Notes: a model not told the origin generated them from the letters alone. 42,946 nucleotides of DNA from an uncultured Enterobacteriaceae bacterium (GCA_947631255.1 CANRKT010000029.1:1-42946); one strand, 5' to 3'; positions 28,422 through 39,193 are shown, numbered from the stretch's first letter. Program-made: numbers and translations.

Positions 28422-29162
28422 ATGCGCAAGATAGCCCTCATTGCAGCAATGCTTCTGATGCCATTCTTTTCATCAGCAAGCGTGCTTCATACTCCTGTTG
28501 CACAGACCATAAAAAGTAAAGAAGTTCGGCAGCAACTAATGGGCTCTCCGATTTATATTCAAATATTTAAAGAAGAACGCGTCCTGGAGCTCTGGGGCAA
28601 AATGGGGGCACAGTACTCCCTGCTAAATAGCTATGATATCTGTAATTTTTCTGGCGGTTTGGGCCCCAAAAGGCGTGAAGGCGATTTTAAAAGCCCGGAA
28701 GGTTTTTATCATGTTGAACACAGTCAGTTAAAGCCTGACAGCCGTTATTACAAAGCGATGAATCTCGGTTTTCCGAATGAATACGACAAATATCACGGTT
28801 ACGAAGGAAAGTATTTAATGATCCACGGAGACTGTGTTTCCGTGGGATGTTATGCCATGACCGACACCGGCATTGATGAAATCTTCCAGTTTGTCACCGC
28901 AGCATTAATTTTTGGCCAGCCACAGGTACAAATCGGTATTTTTCCTTTCCGAATGACCGACACCAATATGGCTCGCCATAAATATTCTAACTACCTTAAG
29001 TTCTGGGAAGAGTTAAAACCGGGTTACGATTATTTTGCGGCACACCATCAGCCACCGGCGGTGACTATTGAAAGCGGCCGCTATATCGTCACACCACCAG
29101 CAACCGCTTCCGTTATTCAGCCTCAACTGGTATCAAACTACCAGCTCCCCAAGACAAAATAG
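28422..29162 (+). CDS. yafK: Periplasmic YkuD-family L,D-transpeptidase-like protein YafK (DpaA/LdtF)
   Basis: E. coli YafK (DpaA, LdtF) is reported to release Braun lipoprotein from peptidoglycan rather than attach it. The 246-residue product equals the E. coli length. It has a signal peptide ([20 protein letters not shown]) and the YkuD catalytic motif [15 protein letters not shown] with the nucleophile Cys in SVGC. The start at 28422 has AAGGA 11 bases upstream; an ATG at 28305 in the same frame is not supported. Its 3' end overlaps that of convergent yafJ by 30 bp. Confidence 0.92.
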   Translation: MRKIALIAAMLLMPFFSSASVLHTPVAQTIKSKEVRQQLMGSPIYIQIFKEERVLELWGKMGAQYSLLNSYDICNFSGGLGPKRREGDFKSPEGFYHVEHSQLKPDSRYYKAMNLGFPNEYDKYHGYEGKYLMIHGDCVSVGCYAMTDTGIDEIFQFVTAALIFGQPQVQIGIFPFRMTDTNMARHKYSNYLKFWEELKPGYDYFAAHHQPPAVTIESGRYIVTPPATASVIQPQLVSNYQLPKTK

Positions 29163-29900
29163 TGCCGACTGACCTGGCTCAATTCTGTGCCAGGTTTCAT
29201 TCGCCGTCAGTGGCTGAGTGGCAATAACCGTCACCACATCATCCGGTGTGGTTTCTTCCTGAAAATTAATTTCTACATCGCGATCGATTAATTTTGCCAT
29301 ACCAAAAGGTGCACGGCGGGTTATCCAGAACAGATTCGTGGAACAGAACGCCATGACATAGCGGCCATCAGATAACAGCATATTAAACACGCCCTTTTCC
29401 CGCAGCTCTGATGCCAGCTCGGTAATATAACGGAATACAGCTTCCATATTGCCCGGCGTGCGTGGGTAGCGCTGTGTCAGTTTGTGCAACAGCCAGCAAA
29501 AAGCTTGTTCACTATCGGTCTCACCTATTGGGCGAAAGGCACCGGTATTGAGCCGACGATAACCCTTTAATTGTCCGTTATGGGCATAGGTCCAGTTGCG
29601 TCCCCAGAGTTCTCGGGTAAAAGGATGGGTATTTTCCAGCGCGACTTTACCGCGGTTTGCCTGACGAATATGCGCTACGACGGAGCAAGACTTGATGGGA
29701 TAATCCTGTACCAGACGCGCGATAGGCGAATGAATACTGGGATTGGGATCTTTGAAAGTACGGCAACCTTTACCTTCATAGAAGGTAATACCCCAGCCAT
29801 CTTTATGCGGCCCGGTTCCCCCGCCTCGTTGTACCAACCCGGTAAAACTGAAGCAGATATCCGTCGGCACATTAGCGCTCATCCCGAGTAATTCGCACAT
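29133..29900 (-). CDS. yafJ: Class II glutamine amidotransferase-like protein YafJ
   Basis: The 255-residue product starts [15 protein letters not shown]; Cys2 is the N-terminal nucleophile of type II glutamine amidotransferases after Met removal. Other family motifs are [28 protein letters not shown] and [12 protein letters not shown]. The acceptor reaction is not settled from sequence. The length matches E. coli YafJ. It overlaps the yafK 3' end tail to tail. Confidence 0.93.
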   Translation of the reverse strand: MCELLGMSANVPTDICFSFTGLVQRGGGTGPHKDGWGITFYEGKGCRTFKDPNPSIHSPIARLVQDYPIKSCSVVAHIRQANRGKVALENTHPFTRELWGRNWTYAHNGQLKGYRRLNTGAFRPIGETDSEQAFCWLLHKLTQRYPRTPGNMEAVFRYITELASELREKGVFNMLLSDGRYVMAFCSTNLFWITRRAPFGMAKLIDRDVEINFQEETTPDDVVTVIATQPLTANETWHRIEPGQSALFCLGELVV

Positions 29901-30011
29901 ATCTCATCTCCCATCGCAATCACCCAAACTGGGTAAAAATAAGACAGACTGACTCTTTTAATCGCGGACAGTAATACCCTAACCGTCCGCTCAATATCAC
30001 TTGCGTAGGTA

Positions 30012-30593
30012 TTAGCCTTTTGCCATCTCTTTTTCAATCAACAAGATTAAGATGTGAATGACTTTAATATGAATCTCCTGGATACGATCTGCATAGCCAA
30101 AATGTGGCACACGAATTTCAATATCCGCAGAACCGGCCATTTTTCCACCATCTTTGCCGGTCAGGGTAATGACTTTCATTCCCTTCTCACGCGCGGCAGT
30201 AATCGCTTTAATGACGTTAGCTGAATTCCCCGAAGTCGAAATCCCCAGTAAGACGTCACCCTTATGGCCCACTGCCTCAATGTAGCGAGAGAAGATATGG
30301 TCATAACCAAAATCATTGCTCACACAGGAAATATGGCTGACATCAGAAATGGCTATTCCCGGATAACCAGGACGGTTTTCACGGTAGCGTCCAGTCAGCT
30401 CTTCTGCAAAGTGCATCGCATCACAGTGCGAGCCACCGTTGCCGCAAGACAACACTTTACCGCCCGCTTTAAAGCTTTCTGCCAGTAATACGGCTGCTTG
30501 TTCAATATCCCGCAGATTTTTTTCATCTTTCAGAAAATTAGACAGTGTCTCTGCTGCTTCATTTAATTCATTACGAATCAGATCCTGGTACAT
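30012..30593 (-). CDS. gmhA: Sedoheptulose-7-phosphate isomerase
   Basis: GmhA (LpcA) converts sedoheptulose 7-phosphate to D-glycero-manno-heptose 7-phosphate, the first step to the heptose of the LPS inner core. The 193-residue product has the SIS domain, with [22 protein letters not shown] carrying substrate and zinc contacts, and [12 protein letters not shown]. The start at 30593 ([10 protein letters not shown]) matches E. coli; a much longer open frame upstream to 30785 is not supported. It is divergent from fadE. Confidence 0.97.
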   Translation of the reverse strand: MYQDLIRNELNEAAETLSNFLKDEKNLRDIEQAAVLLAESFKAGGKVLSCGNGGSHCDAMHFAEELTGRYRENRPGYPGIAISDVSHISCVSNDFGYDHIFSRYIEAVGHKGDVLLGISTSGNSANVIKAITAAREKGMKVITLTGKDGGKMAGSADIEIRVPHFGYADRIQEIHIKVIHILILLIEKEMAKG

Positions 30594-30784
30594 AGCGATG
30601 TCCTTCAGCATTGATTGAAATTTACCGCACGAAGTGTACCGGATCGCGCTGAATGCGAGAAGCACCCAGCTTATAGTTACTTTCAACATCAGGAAATAGC
30701 CGTAGCAATAATGTGAGCGATGCTGTAATTGCCTTGTAAACAGATTGCTAAAAAACACTATTTGCACTACAACCAGTACATCCA

Positions 30785-30801
30785 AAGTGGTCTGACCTCA
30801 T
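30785..30801. promoter_or_regulatory. FadR operator of fadE
   Basis: AAGTGGTCTGACCTCAT matches the FadR consensus AACTGGTCNGACCAGTT through its core TGGTCnGACC. It ends 19 bp before the fadE start. FadR bound here would repress fadE until long-chain acyl-CoA is present. Confidence 0.8.
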
Positions 30802-30820
30802 GCAGGTAAGGAGTATCATT

Positions 30821-33265
30821 ATGTTAATTATTAGTCTTCTCCTCACCCTTGTTCTACTGGGTTTTCTGTTCTATCACCAGGTTAATCTGGTACTGAGCAG
30901 CCTGCTGTTACTTGCCTGGACGGGGGCTCTCGCCGGACTGACTATCTGGTCAGTATGGGCCCTGCTCCCGGTGGTGATACTTCTGCTGCCCCTGGTGGTT
31001 ACACCGTTACGTAAATCACTGATCTCCGGCCAGGTATTTCATGGATTCCGTAAAGCACTCCCCAAGATGTCCCGCACCGAAAAAGAAGCTATCGATGCCG
31101 GAACAACCTGGTGGGAAGGCCATCTATTTCGCGGAAAACCAGACTGGGAAACCCTGCACAATTATCCTCAGCCGCAGTTAACTGCTGAAGAACAAGCCTT
31201 TCTCGATGGCCCGGTTGAAGAAGCCTGCTGTATGGCCAATGATTTTGAAATTACCCATGAGCTAGCCGACTTGCCGCCCGAGCTGTGGGCGCATCTGAAA
31301 AAACATCGTTTCTTCGCGATGATCATTAAGAAAGAGTACGGCGGTCTCGATTTTTCTGCCTACGCTCAGGCGAAAGTACTGCAAAAACTCTCTGGCGTGT
31401 CGGGAATACTGGCTATCACCGTCGGGGTACCTAATTCATTAGGCCCCGGTGAACTGTTACAGCACTATGGAACCGACGATCAGAAAAAACATTATCTGCC
31501 ACGGCTGGCGAGTGGTGAAGAGATCCCTTGTTTCGCACTGACCGGTCCGGAAGCCGGATCTGATGCTGGGGCAATACCCGACAGCGGTGTCGTCTGTATG
31601 GGTAACTGGCAGGGTCAGCAAGTACTGGGCATGCGCCTGAACTGGAATAAACGTTATATCACCCTCGCCCCTATTGCTACCGTACTTGGGCTGGCGTTTA
31701 AACTGTCTGATCCGGACAAGTTATTAGGTGATACAGAAGATCTCGGTATCACCTGCGCGCTGATCCCGACACAGACACCTGGCGTTGAAATTGGTAAGCG
31801 TCATTTTCCTCTGAACGTCCCTTTTCAGAACGGACCAACGCGCGGCAAAGATATTTTTGTACCGATAGACTTTATTATTGGCGGGCCAGCGATGGCAGGT
31901 CAAGGCTGGCGGATGCTGGTTGAGTGTCTGTCGGTAGGACGCGGGATCACGCTGCCTTCTAACGCCACTGGCAGTCTGAAAAGCGTGGCGATGGCTACCG
32001 GGGCTTATGCTCATATTCGTCGCCAGTTTAAAATCTCGATTGGTAAGATGGAAGGTATCGAAGAGCCGCTGGCGCGCATTGCCGGTAATGCTTACCTGAT
32101 GGATGCCGCAGCATCGTTGATTACCTACGGTATTGTTCTGGGCGAAAAACCCGCCGTACTGTCAGCGATTGTTAAATATCACTGCACCCATCGCGGTCAG
32201 CGCGCTATTCTCGACGCCATGGATATTGTCGGCGGCAAAGGAATTATGCTGGGCAAGTCGAACTTTGTTGCCCGAGCCTATCAAGGGGCACCTATCGCGA
32301 TTACCGTCGAAGGGGCCAATATACTGACACGCAGTATGATTATCTTTGGTCAAGGGGCAATACGCTGCCATCCCTATGTGCTGGATGAAATGGCCGCCGC
32401 GCAAAATAAATCACTGAGTGCTTTTGATAAGCTGCTGTTTAAACATATTGGGCATGTAAACAGTAACCTGGTACGCAGTCTGTGGCTGGGTCTGACTAAC
32501 GGTCTGACCAGCAGCACGCCAACCCGTGATGCCACGCGCCGCTATTACCAGCATTTAAACCGACTCAGTGCTAACCTGGCGCTGTTATCTGATGTTGCCA
32601 TGGCTGTGCTGGGCGGAAGTCTGAAACGCCGGGAGCGTATTTCTGCCCGTTTGGGTGATGTCCTTAGCCAGCTTTATTTAGCCTCTGCGGTATTAAAACG
32701 TTATCAGGATGAAGGACGTAACGAGGCGGACTTACCTCTGGTTCACTGGGGTGTTCAGGACACGATCTATCAGGCTGAACAAGCCATAGATGACTTACTG
32801 GATAACTTCCCTAACCCTTGGGTTGCAGGGGCTCTACGGGTGATGATTTTCCCGCTGGGTCGTCGCTATAAAGCGCCTTCCGATAAACTGGACAATCAGC
32901 TGGCAAGCATTATGCAAACCCCCAGTGCAACGCGTTCACGTATTGGCCGCGATCAGTATCTGGCTGGGGTGGACAATAATCCTGCTGGATTACTGGAAAC
33001 TGCGCTGCTGGATATTATTGCTGCCGAGCCGATTCATCGCCGTATCTGTCAGGAAGTGGGTCATAGCCTGCCGTTTACCGGTCTGGATATTCTGGCCAGA
33101 GAACAGCTGGCTGCCGGTCTGATAACCGCAGAAGAGGCAAAAATTCTGACTCAGGCGGAAACTAGCCGCTTACGCAGTATCAATGTTGAAGAGTTTGATC
33201 CCAATGCTCTGGCAACTAAGCCGGCCACAGAGCCAAAACAAGAGAAACAAACCGCAGCAGCTTGA
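30821..33265 (+). CDS. fadE: Acyl-CoA dehydrogenase FadE
   Basis: FadE catalyses the first oxidation of fatty acid beta-oxidation, making trans-2-enoyl-CoA with FAD. The 814-residue product equals E. coli FadE. Two N-terminal hydrophobic segments (residues about 1-65) anchor it to the membrane; the dehydrogenase core follows, with [16 protein letters not shown] (FAD contacts), [20 protein letters not shown], and a long C-terminal extension. The start at 30821 ([10 protein letters not shown]) has AAGGAG 7 bases upstream; an ATG at 30800 overlaps the FadR site. It ends at a hairpin (33283-33309). Confidence 0.97.
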   Translation: MLIISLLLTLVLLGFLFYHQVNLVLSSLLLLAWTGALAGLTIWSVWALLPVVILLLPLVVTPLRKSLISGQVFHGFRKALPKMSRTEKEAIDAGTTWWEGHLFRGKPDWETLHNYPQPQLTAEEQAFLDGPVEEACCMANDFEITHELADLPPELWAHLKKHRFFAMIIKKEYGGLDFSAYAQAKVLQKLSGVSGILAITVGVPNSLGPGELLQHYGTDDQKKHYLPRLASGEEIPCFALTGPEAGSDAGAIPDSGVVCMGNWQGQQVLGMRLNWNKRYITLAPIATVLGLAFKLSDPDKLLGDTEDLGITCALIPTQTPGVEIGKRHFPLNVPFQNGPTRGKDIFVPIDFIIGGPAMAGQGWRMLVECLSVGRGITLPSNATGSLKSVAMATGAYAHIRRQFKISIGKMEGIEEPLARIAGNAYLMDAAASLITYGIVLGEKPAVLSAIVKYHCTHRGQRAILDAMDIVGGKGIMLGKSNFVARAYQGAPIAITVEGANILTRSMIIFGQGAIRCHPYVLDEMAAAQNKSLSAFDKLLFKHIGHVNSNLVRSLWLGLTNGLTSSTPTRDATRRYYQHLNRLSANLALLSDVAMAVLGGSLKRRERISARLGDVLSQLYLASAVLKRYQDEGRNEADLPLVHWGVQDTIYQAEQAIDDLLDNFPNPWVAGALRVMIFPLGRRYKAPSDKLDNQLASIMQTPSATRSRIGRDQYLAGVDNNPAGLLETALLDIIAAEPIHRRICQEVGHSLPFTGLDILAREQLAAGLITAEEAKILTQAETSRLRSINVEEFDPNALATKPATEPKQEKQTAAA

Positions 33266-33282
33266 TTTTTTTCTGAATAGTG

Positions 33283-33309
33283 GAGGGGAAAAACGTCGTT
33301 TTTCCCCTC
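33283..33309 (+). terminator. fadE terminator hairpin
   Basis: A perfect 12-bp stem (GAGGGGAAAAAC and GTTTTTCCCCTC, 3-base loop) starts 17 bases after the fadE stop. No T-run follows, so its efficiency is uncertain. Confidence 0.65.
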
Positions 33310-33424
33310 AGACTGCTGATTATCGCTACCTTGTTGCGGGGGAAGAAAATGCTATTTGTATTCCCGCCAAAAGACGGCATTATCATGTTACAGTAAAAAA
33401 TCTTTAATGATGAGACCATTAATT

Positions 33425-34192
33425 GTGCCCATTTTAAAAGTTTCCCTTTTGCAACAACCCCTAGTATGGATGGACGGTACTGCGAACCTACGCCAATTTG
33501 ATCTCTGTCTGGAGAACATCACTGGCAGAGATTTGATTATTCTTCCGGAAATGTTTACCACCGGTTTTGCAATGGAAGCAGCACTCCAGTCTTTACCCGA
33601 AGAACAGGTGATTGACTGGATGCACCAGAAAGCTCAGCTAACCCAGGCGATGATTGCCGGGAGCGCCGCGTTACAGACCGAACGAGGGCCAGTGAATCGC
33701 TTTCTACTGGTTCAGCCAGACGGAACGGTTCATCGCTATGATAAACGTCATTTATTCCGTATGGCGGATGAGCATCATCACTATCAGGCCGGGGAAGAGC
33801 GCCTGATTATTGAATGGCGCGGCTGGCGTATTTTACCGCTGATTTGCTACGATTTACGCTTCCCGGTTTGGTCCCGTAACCGTAACGACTATGATCTCGC
33901 GCTGTATGTTGCAAACTGGCCTGCCCCTCGTTCATTACACTGGCAGAGCTTATTGCAGGCACGCGCCATCGAAAACCAGGCTTATGTCGCAGGTTGCAAC
34001 CGCGTTGGTAGCGATGGCAATGGCCACCATTATCGCGGCGATAGCCAGATTATTAGCCCGCAAGGCATTGTGCTGGCCAGTGCCGATGCACATCAGGCAA
34101 CACGCCTGGATGCTTCCCTGTCTTTACATACCCTTCTGGAATATCGAGAAGCCTTCCCGGCCTGGCTGGATGCTGATCCGTTTAATTTATAA
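33425..34192 (+). CDS. yafV: Omega-amidase YafV (nitrilase superfamily)
   Basis: YafV hydrolyses 2-oxoglutaramate and similar omega-amides to oxo acids and ammonia. The 255-residue product has the nitrilase triad: Glu in ILPEMFTTGF, Lys in YDKRHLFRM and Cys in LICYDLRFPVW. A GTG start at 33425 is chosen because the sequence then begins PILKVSLLQQPLVW, aligned with the E. coli start; GATGAG lies 10 bases upstream. ATG codons at 33407 and 33410 are in frame and possible. It follows fadE; the ivy-type inhibitor gene of E. coli is missing here. Confidence 0.9.
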   Translation: MPILKVSLLQQPLVWMDGTANLRQFDLCLENITGRDLIILPEMFTTGFAMEAALQSLPEEQVIDWMHQKAQLTQAMIAGSAALQTERGPVNRFLLVQPDGTVHRYDKRHLFRMADEHHHYQAGEERLIIEWRGWRILPLICYDLRFPVWSRNRNDYDLALYVANWPAPRSLHWQSLLQARAIENQAYVAGCNRVGSDGNGHHYRGDSQIISPQGIVLASADAHQATRLDASLSLHTLLEYREAFPAWLDADPFNL

Positions 34193-34227
34193 TTCAGTTC
34201 AGAATACATTGTCTCTGAGACGAAAAG

Positions 34228-34244
34228 AGCGCGTGATACGCGCT
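34228..34244 (+). terminator. Weak hairpin after yafV
   Basis: AGCGCG and CGCGCT form a 6-bp GC-rich stem with a 5-base loop, 35 bases after the yafV stop. The following sequence TATCTCA is only moderately T-rich. Confidence 0.35.
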
Positions 34245-34248
34245 TATC

Positions 34249-34480
34249 TCACTTGTACACTTTTTCTTTAGCCAGCAAACAGGCGTCATCCTTCCCTGGA
34301 AGGTTTTCAAAAACCTTCCAGCCAGTCATAGCTTCAATATCCAAGTGGCTAGTCGGTTCATCTAACAGCAAAACATGGAGTAAGCTTACCAATACCCGAC
34401 CTAATGCCGCCTTACGCAGCCAACCATTTGAAAGTGCTGACAATTCAGCATCCTGCCCAGGCTGTTCAATGCGTTTTTAT
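34249..34480 (-). pseudogene. Decayed fragment of a Uup-type ABC-F ATPase gene
   Basis: The frame reads LSALSNGWLRKAALGRVLVS, then LLLDEPTSHLDIEA, which is the ABC signature region (normally LSGGW), Walker B and D-loop of Uup. The similarity continues as DWLEGF and then KTFQG only if single bases are restored near 34325-34335 and 34306. The fragment covers about 60-75 residues of a roughly 635-residue protein and has no start region. It has lost the signature glycine (GG to NG) as well. A full uup presumably exists elsewhere in the genome. Confidence 0.75.
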
Positions 34481-34689
34481 TAACAATTAAAAATAGCGAT
34501 ATCCAGTTAAATATCCCATCATCTTTTTTGATTTATTTAAAAAAGATGTGTGATAAAAAACCACTAACGACCTAACATCAGAAAAAATATCGTCAAAATA
34601 GATAATATTATCTAATCAATTAAATCTATTATTTGGTCATGCGACGGTCAGAGAGTATCAGGAAAAGTGAGCGTAGATGATGCAGAAAA

Positions 34690-34726
34690 ACAAAAACAAA
34701 AAACCCACGCTTTTTCAAGCGTGGGT
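34690..34726 (-). terminator. Terminator of tRNA-Asp
   Basis: On the minus strand ACCCACGCTT and AAGCGTGGGT form a perfect 10-bp stem with a 4-base loop, followed by TTTTTTG. It begins 9 bases after the tRNA 3' end. Confidence 0.92.
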
Positions 34727-34734
34727 CTCGGATG

Positions 34735-34811
34735 TGGCGGAACGGACGGGACTCGAACCCGCGACCCCCTGCGTGACAGGCAGGTATTCTAACCAACTGA
34801 ACTACCGCTCC
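34735..34811 (-). tRNA. aspV: tRNA-Asp (anticodon GTC)
   Basis: This 77-nt tRNA begins GGAGCGGTAGTTCAG on the complement, has the anticodon loop CTGTCAC with GTC, the T-arm GGTTCGAGTCC, and encoded CCA. It lies downstream of dnaQ on the same strand, as aspV does in E. coli, and has its own terminator. Confidence 0.97.
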
Positions 34812-34943
34812 ACATTGCCCCCTTGTGGGAACGAGGCGAATATTACGATCTACCTCTTAAAGCGTCAATGATTTTTCTTCTAAAAAAGTGCGTTTGCGCT
34901 AAAAGTAATCTAAGTGATGTTTTTTAACGCATTTTATCGATAA

Positions 34944-35675
34944 TTAGCTGCGCCACAGGCAGCTACCACCTTTCTTCTGCACTAAATCAAGGCGCGATTC
35001 ATGGGCCTGAAGCTCTTCCACGCTGGCAGGAATAACCCGTAGCCCACCAGCACCACGAACAACACGCTGAATAACGTTATTATCCCCTTGCTGCTGGCCC
35101 TCTCCTTCCATAGAAAAGGTCAGTGATGTCTGCCCGCCGGTCATCATCAGATAGACATCAGACAGAATTTGGGCATCGAGTAATGCGCCATGCAGCGTAC
35201 GCTTGCTGTTATCTATCTCATAGCGGGAACAAAGTGCATCAAGGCTATTACGCTTGCCCGGAAACATTTTCCGCGCCATGGCCAGGCTATCGGTGACTTT
35301 ACAAAAAGTGTCTGTTTTCGCAATGCCTCTACCCAGCATCTTGAATTCGTAGTCCATAAAGCCGATATCAAACGAGGCATTATGGATGACCAGTTCGGCA
35401 CCACGAATGTAGTCAAGAAAAGCATCAGAGATCTCGGCAAAGGTCGGTTTATCCAGCAGGAACTCGTCAGCAATACCGTGAACACCAAAGGCCTCAGGAT
35501 CAATCAGGCGATCTGGTTTCAGATAAACGTGGAAGTTATTTCCTGTCAGGCGTCGGTTGATAACCTCTACGGCACCAATCTCAATAATACGATGCCCTTC
35601 ATAGTGGGCACCAATCTGATTCATACCCGTTGTTTCAGTATCGAGGACAATCTGTCGTGTAATAGCTGTGCTCAT
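34944..35675 (-). CDS. dnaQ: DNA polymerase III epsilon subunit
   Basis: DnaQ is the 3'-5' proofreading exonuclease of the replicative polymerase. The 243-residue product has the DEDDh motifs: Asp12/Glu14 in [11 protein letters not shown], Asp103 in [14 protein letters not shown], and His162/Asp167 in [11 protein letters not shown]. The clamp-binding segment reads QTSLTF (E. coli QTSMAF). The alpha-binding C-terminus ends [13 protein letters not shown]. The start at 35675 (MSTAITRQ) matches E. coli. It is divergent from rnhA with 52 bp between starts, so their promoters must overlap. Confidence 0.97.
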   Translation of the reverse strand: MSTAITRQIVLDTETTGMNQIGAHYEGHRIIEIGAVEVINRRLTGNNFHVYLKPDRLIDPEAFGVHGIADEFLLDKPTFAEISDAFLDYIRGAELVIHNASFDIGFMDYEFKMLGRGIAKTDTFCKVTDSLAMARKMFPGKRNSLDALCSRYEIDNSKRTLHGALLDAQILSDVYLMMTGGQTSLTFSMEGEGQQQGDNNVIQRVVRGAGGLRVIPASVEELQAHESRLDLVQKKGGSCLWRS

Positions 35676-35727
35676 TGCGCTCATTTGTGTCAGACTTGAT
35701 TTTTTAATCACAGGAAGTCTACCAGAA

Positions 35728-36204
35728 ATGCGAAAAAAGGTAGAAATATTCACCGATGGGTCCTGTCTTGGTAATCCAGGACCGGGTGGCTATGGTGCAA
35801 TATTACGTTATAAACAGCATGAAAAGATCTACAGTGAAGGGTTTTATTTAACCACCAATAATCGTATGGAGATGATGGCCGCGATTGTTTCACTTGAAGG
35901 TCTGATTGAACCTTGTGATGTGGTTCTCAGCACTGACAGCCAGTACGTCCGCCAGGGAATTACCCAGTGGATCCATAACTGGAAAAAACGGGGCTGGAAA
36001 ACCGCCGATAAAAAACCCGTCAAGAACGTCGATCTATGGAAACGCCTTGATGCTGCCCTGAGCCACCATGAAATTGAGTGGCTATGGGTCAAAGGCCATG
36101 CCGGGCATCCTGAAAATGAACGCTGCGACGAACTTGCGCGTAATGCTGCGTCTAAGCCTGATCGCGAGGATGTGGGTTATCAGCCTGATGTTTCGGCATA
36201 TTGA
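35728..36204 (+). CDS. rnhA: Ribonuclease HI
   Basis: RNase HI degrades RNA in RNA-DNA hybrids. The 158-residue product has the catalytic acids in [18 protein letters not shown] (Asp10), [10 protein letters not shown] (Glu48), [10 protein letters not shown] (Asp70) and the His/Asp of [16 protein letters not shown] (His124, Asp134). The start at 35728 has AGGAAG about 10 bases upstream. Its last 53 bp overlap the 3' end of convergent yafS. Confidence 0.97.
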   Translation: MRKKVEIFTDGSCLGNPGPGGYGAILRYKQHEKIYSEGFYLTTNNRMEMMAAIVSLEGLIEPCDVVLSTDSQYVRQGITQWIHNWKKRGWKTADKKPVKNVDLWKRLDAALSHHEIEWLWVKGHAGHPENERCDELARNAASKPDREDVGYQPDVSAY

Positions 36205-36919
36205 TACCTTCCTGGTATTGTTTGGTCGCGCCAACAGCAGACTGAATCGGCTTCTTTTTTTGGCGACTTTTAAGTGGGTTGAGCGTCAGAGGAAGTGTAC
36301 GTTTACGAGCAACAATCACCTGCATCGTTCCCAGTGCGGGAAAATGGGTACTTAACATTTTCCCGCCTTGCTTATGCCAGGGTAAAACCTGAAAACCACG
36401 ACGATACATGACTTCGAAATTCAGCAGAGATAGCCAGTCAAGTAATCTCATTGAGGTAAACATACGGCTATTAAAGGGAGGGCGTTTACGTAAAACAGGG
36501 ATCAGCTTACCTGCACCAACCAAGCTTATCGGATTATAACTACTGATGATTAACCAGCCATCATCAATCAAAACTCGGTCCGCCTCGCGCAATAAACGAT
36601 GGGGGTCTGAACACCAGTTCAACGTATGGGCCAGCAAACACGCATCCACCGATTTTTCAGCAAACGGTAAATAGAGTGGGTTGGCTTGTACTTGCAGATT
36701 GTCACCCTGTTGCGCCATATTAACTTGATGTGAAATAACGCAGTCTTCAGTGTTGATCTCTGTGCTCAGGTTACCGATTTTCAACAAATGGAAACCAAAG
36801 ATTTTGCTCAGCCAGGGGCGTAATTCCTGCTCCAGCGCCAGTTTTGACTGTAGCCCCCGGGGAAGTTTCTCCCACTGAGTCGGAGCAATGAGATTACCTG
36901 TGATTTTTGCTGGTTTCAT
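36152..36919 (-). CDS. yafS: SAM-dependent methyltransferase-like protein YafS
   Basis: The 255-residue product has a class I methyltransferase type fold: [20 protein letters not shown] (motif II area) and [21 protein letters not shown] (motif III). The glycine-rich SAM motif I is weak ([12 protein letters not shown]), a known feature of the YafS group, so activity is unproven. The C-terminal tail from about residue 225 ([15 protein letters not shown] and beyond) is longer than in E. coli YafS (240 residues) and is encoded in the overlap with rnhA. It starts 39 bp from divergent gloB. Confidence 0.88.
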   Translation of the reverse strand: MKPAKITGNLIAPTQWEKLPRGLQSKLALEQELRPWLSKIFGFHLLKIGNLSTEINTEDCVISHQVNMAQQGDNLQVQANPLYLPFAEKSVDACLLAHTLNWCSDPHRLLREADRVLIDDGWLIISSYNPISLVGAGKLIPVLRKRPPFNSRMFTSMRLLDWLSLLNFEVMYRRGFQVLPWHKQGGKMLSTHFPALGTMQVIVARKRTLPLTLNPLKSRQKKKPIQSAVGATKQYQEGINMPKHQADNPHPRDQA

Positions 36920-36958
36920 CCATACCTTAATATCGAATGGTCAAAGAGAGAACAATTC

Positions 36959-37714
36959 ATGAAGCTTACCAGTATTTCAGCCCTCCAGGATAACTACATC
37001 TGGGTACTCTCTGATCAAGAGGGTAAATGTGTGATTGTTGATCCCGGAGAAGCCGATCCCGTCCTGAAAGCCATTGCACAACATCAATGGCAGCCTGTTG
37101 CCATACTGCTTACCCATCATCATGCAGACCATGTAGGAGGCGTCCGCCAACTGAAAGAACGCTATCCTGAGATTGCCATTTATGGCCCGGCAGAGATTAA
37201 CATTCCCGATCTGACTCAGATAGTTAAGGATGGCGATAACCTCCAGTTACTGGGTCATGATTTCAGTGTGATGGCGACACCAGGTCATACTCTGGGACAT
37301 GTCAGCTATTTTTCTTTTCCCTATTTATTCTGCGGCGACACGCTTTTTTCAGCCGGCTGTGGACGTCTTTTTGAAGGGACACCGGAGCAAATGTATCAGT
37401 CTTTTCAACGTATTAATCAGCTCCCCGCAGAAACCTTAATCTGCTGTGCTCATGAGTATACTGAATCAAATATTGCTTTTGCGTTAAGTTTGTTACCCGA
37501 GGATGATCACATAAATAGATTTTACAAAGAAGTTAAGGCATTACGTGCAGAAAAGCAGCCCACGTTACCTTCAGTATTAGCAACAGAACGTCAAGTGAAT
37601 GTTTTCTTACGTACAGAAGACCCTGTTTTACAAAGAAAAGTAAAAAAAGACATATTATTTCAACAACCCGGTGAAGTTTTTGCTTGGTTAAGGGCGAAAA
37701 AAGATACCTTCTAA
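36959..37714 (+). CDS. gloB: Hydroxyacylglutathione hydrolase (glyoxalase II)
   Basis: GloB hydrolyses S-lactoylglutathione to D-lactate and glutathione in methylglyoxal detoxification. The 251-residue product is a metallo-beta-lactamase fold enzyme with the binuclear metal motif [42 protein letters not shown] and CAHEYTESN. The start [15 protein letters not shown] matches E. coli. It is divergent from yafS and followed by mltD. Confidence 0.96.
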   Translation: MKLTSISALQDNYIWVLSDQEGKCVIVDPGEADPVLKAIAQHQWQPVAILLTHHHADHVGGVRQLKERYPEIAIYGPAEINIPDLTQIVKDGDNLQLLGHDFSVMATPGHTLGHVSYFSFPYLFCGDTLFSAGCGRLFEGTPEQMYQSFQRINQLPAETLICCAHEYTESNIAFALSLLPEDDHINRFYKEVKALRAEKQPTLPSVLATERQVNVFLRTEDPVLQRKVKKDILFQQPGEVFAWLRAKKDTF

Positions 37715-37784
37715 ATATTTTGGTTGTGTTGCTGGCCGCTCGACGGTATTATCGCTCGTCTTTTAAGCAACTTTAGACATGTAT

Positions 37785-39173
37785 ATGAAGGCACGAGCGA
37801 TACTCCTCGCCTCTGTCTTGCTGGTTGGATGCCAGGGCGCTAATGAAAATGATGCCCGCATTCTTCAGCATACTCAGAGTCTGTCTACTGGAAGCCAGGG
37901 GAAAGCAGGTAAATCAACGAGTCGAGAGACCTATTTGCAATGGATGGATGACGGAAGTTTCCTTTCGCAAGATGAAAACCTGTGGACCACGATTAGCGAC
38001 CAGTTAGAGATAGAAATACCGGATAACCCCCGGATAAGCGAACAGAAAAAGAAATACCTGAGTAATAAGAGCTATCTCCACGATGTATCATTACGGGCAG
38101 AGCCGTATATGTACTGGATTGTCGGGCAGGTTAAGCAACGTAACATGCCGATGGAACTGGTACTACTCCCCATGGTGGAGAGCGCTTTTGATCCTCATGC
38201 GACTTCCAGCGCAAAGGCCGCTGGGCTTTGGCAGATAATGCCAAAAACGGGTCACTACTACGGATTAAAACAGACACAGGCTTACGATGGACGTCGCGAT
38301 ATTGTCGCTTCTACCACCGCAGCTCTGGATATGATGCAGCGTCTGAACAAGATGTTTGATGGTGACTGGCTGTTAACCGTCGCAGCATTTAATAGCGGCG
38401 AAGGCCGTGTAATGAACGCGATCAAAACCAATAAAGCCCAGGGTAAACCAACGGACTTCTGGTCACTTCCTTTACCGCGAGAGACCCAACTCTACATCCC
38501 CAAAATACTGGCGCTGAGTGATATTCTTAAAAACAGCAAAAGATATGGTGTTCGCTTACCCTCAACAGATGAAAGCCGCGCTCTGGCACGTGTTGAAGTG
38601 AATGACCCGGTTAAGCTGGCACAGATTGCAGAAGTGACAGGTGTGCCACTAAAAAAGCTCAAGACCTTCAATGCCGGGGTTAAAAATGCCACCGTCGGTC
38701 AGAGTAATCAGCAGTATGTCATGGTGCCAAAGCAGCATGCACAGCAGTTACGTACTTCTCTTGCCTCTGGTGATATTCCTGTTGCACCTGCAGCCAGAGA
38801 AACGGAGAGCAGTAATGTTAAGACTGCCGCCAGCAAGCTCTACAAGGTTCGTTCTGGCGATAGTTTGTCGACGATTGCCTCACGCTACGGTGTGAGCAGT
38901 AAATCACTGCAAGCCTGGAACAACTTGCCTAACTCACGGATAAAAGCGGGTCAGACGCTGAAGATCCTGAGTGGTAATGATCCTGCGACGACGAATACCA
39001 ATACGCGTCTTACGGCGAACAAGAGCGTCACTTATAAAGTTCGTAAAGGTGACTCATTGTCGAGTATTGCCAAACGTCATGGTCTGAATACCAAAGACTT
39101 ATTGCGCTGGAACAACGGTAAAGACTTGCTTAAACCAGGCGATAAGCTGATGTTATTTGTCAAAAATAACTGA
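37785..39173 (+). CDS. mltD: Membrane-bound lytic murein transglycosylase D
   Basis: MltD is an outer-membrane lipoprotein that cleaves peptidoglycan glycan chains. The 462-residue product has the lipobox LLVGC, a family 1 transglycosylase (SLT) domain with the catalytic Glu in LPMVESAFDPHATSSAKAAGLWQIMP, and two LysM domains at the C-terminus (YKVRSGDSLSTIASRYGVS and YKVRKGDSLSSIAKRHGL). The start at 37785 (MKARAILLASV) aligns with E. coli; an ATG two codons earlier is also in frame. Confidence 0.96.
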   Translation: MKARAILLASVLLVGCQGANENDARILQHTQSLSTGSQGKAGKSTSRETYLQWMDDGSFLSQDENLWTTISDQLEIEIPDNPRISEQKKKYLSNKSYLHDVSLRAEPYMYWIVGQVKQRNMPMELVLLPMVESAFDPHATSSAKAAGLWQIMPKTGHYYGLKQTQAYDGRRDIVASTTAALDMMQRLNKMFDGDWLLTVAAFNSGEGRVMNAIKTNKAQGKPTDFWSLPLPRETQLYIPKILALSDILKNSKRYGVRLPSTDESRALARVEVNDPVKLAQIAEVTGVPLKKLKTFNAGVKNATVGQSNQQYVMVPKQHAQQLRTSLASGDIPVAPAARETESSNVKTAASKLYKVRSGDSLSTIASRYGVSSKSLQAWNNLPNSRIKAGQTLKILSGNDPATTNTNTRLTANKSVTYKVRKGDSLSSIAKRHGLNTKDLLRWNNGKDLLKPGDKLMLFVKNN

Positions 39174-39193
39174 AAGCCTGGTGGCTAAATATG

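Noticed and set aside
34677-34871. 64-codon plus-strand frame containing VAERTGLEPATPCVTGRYSN
   Set aside because: This is the familiar false protein read across the antisense strand of a tRNA gene (tRNA-Asp).
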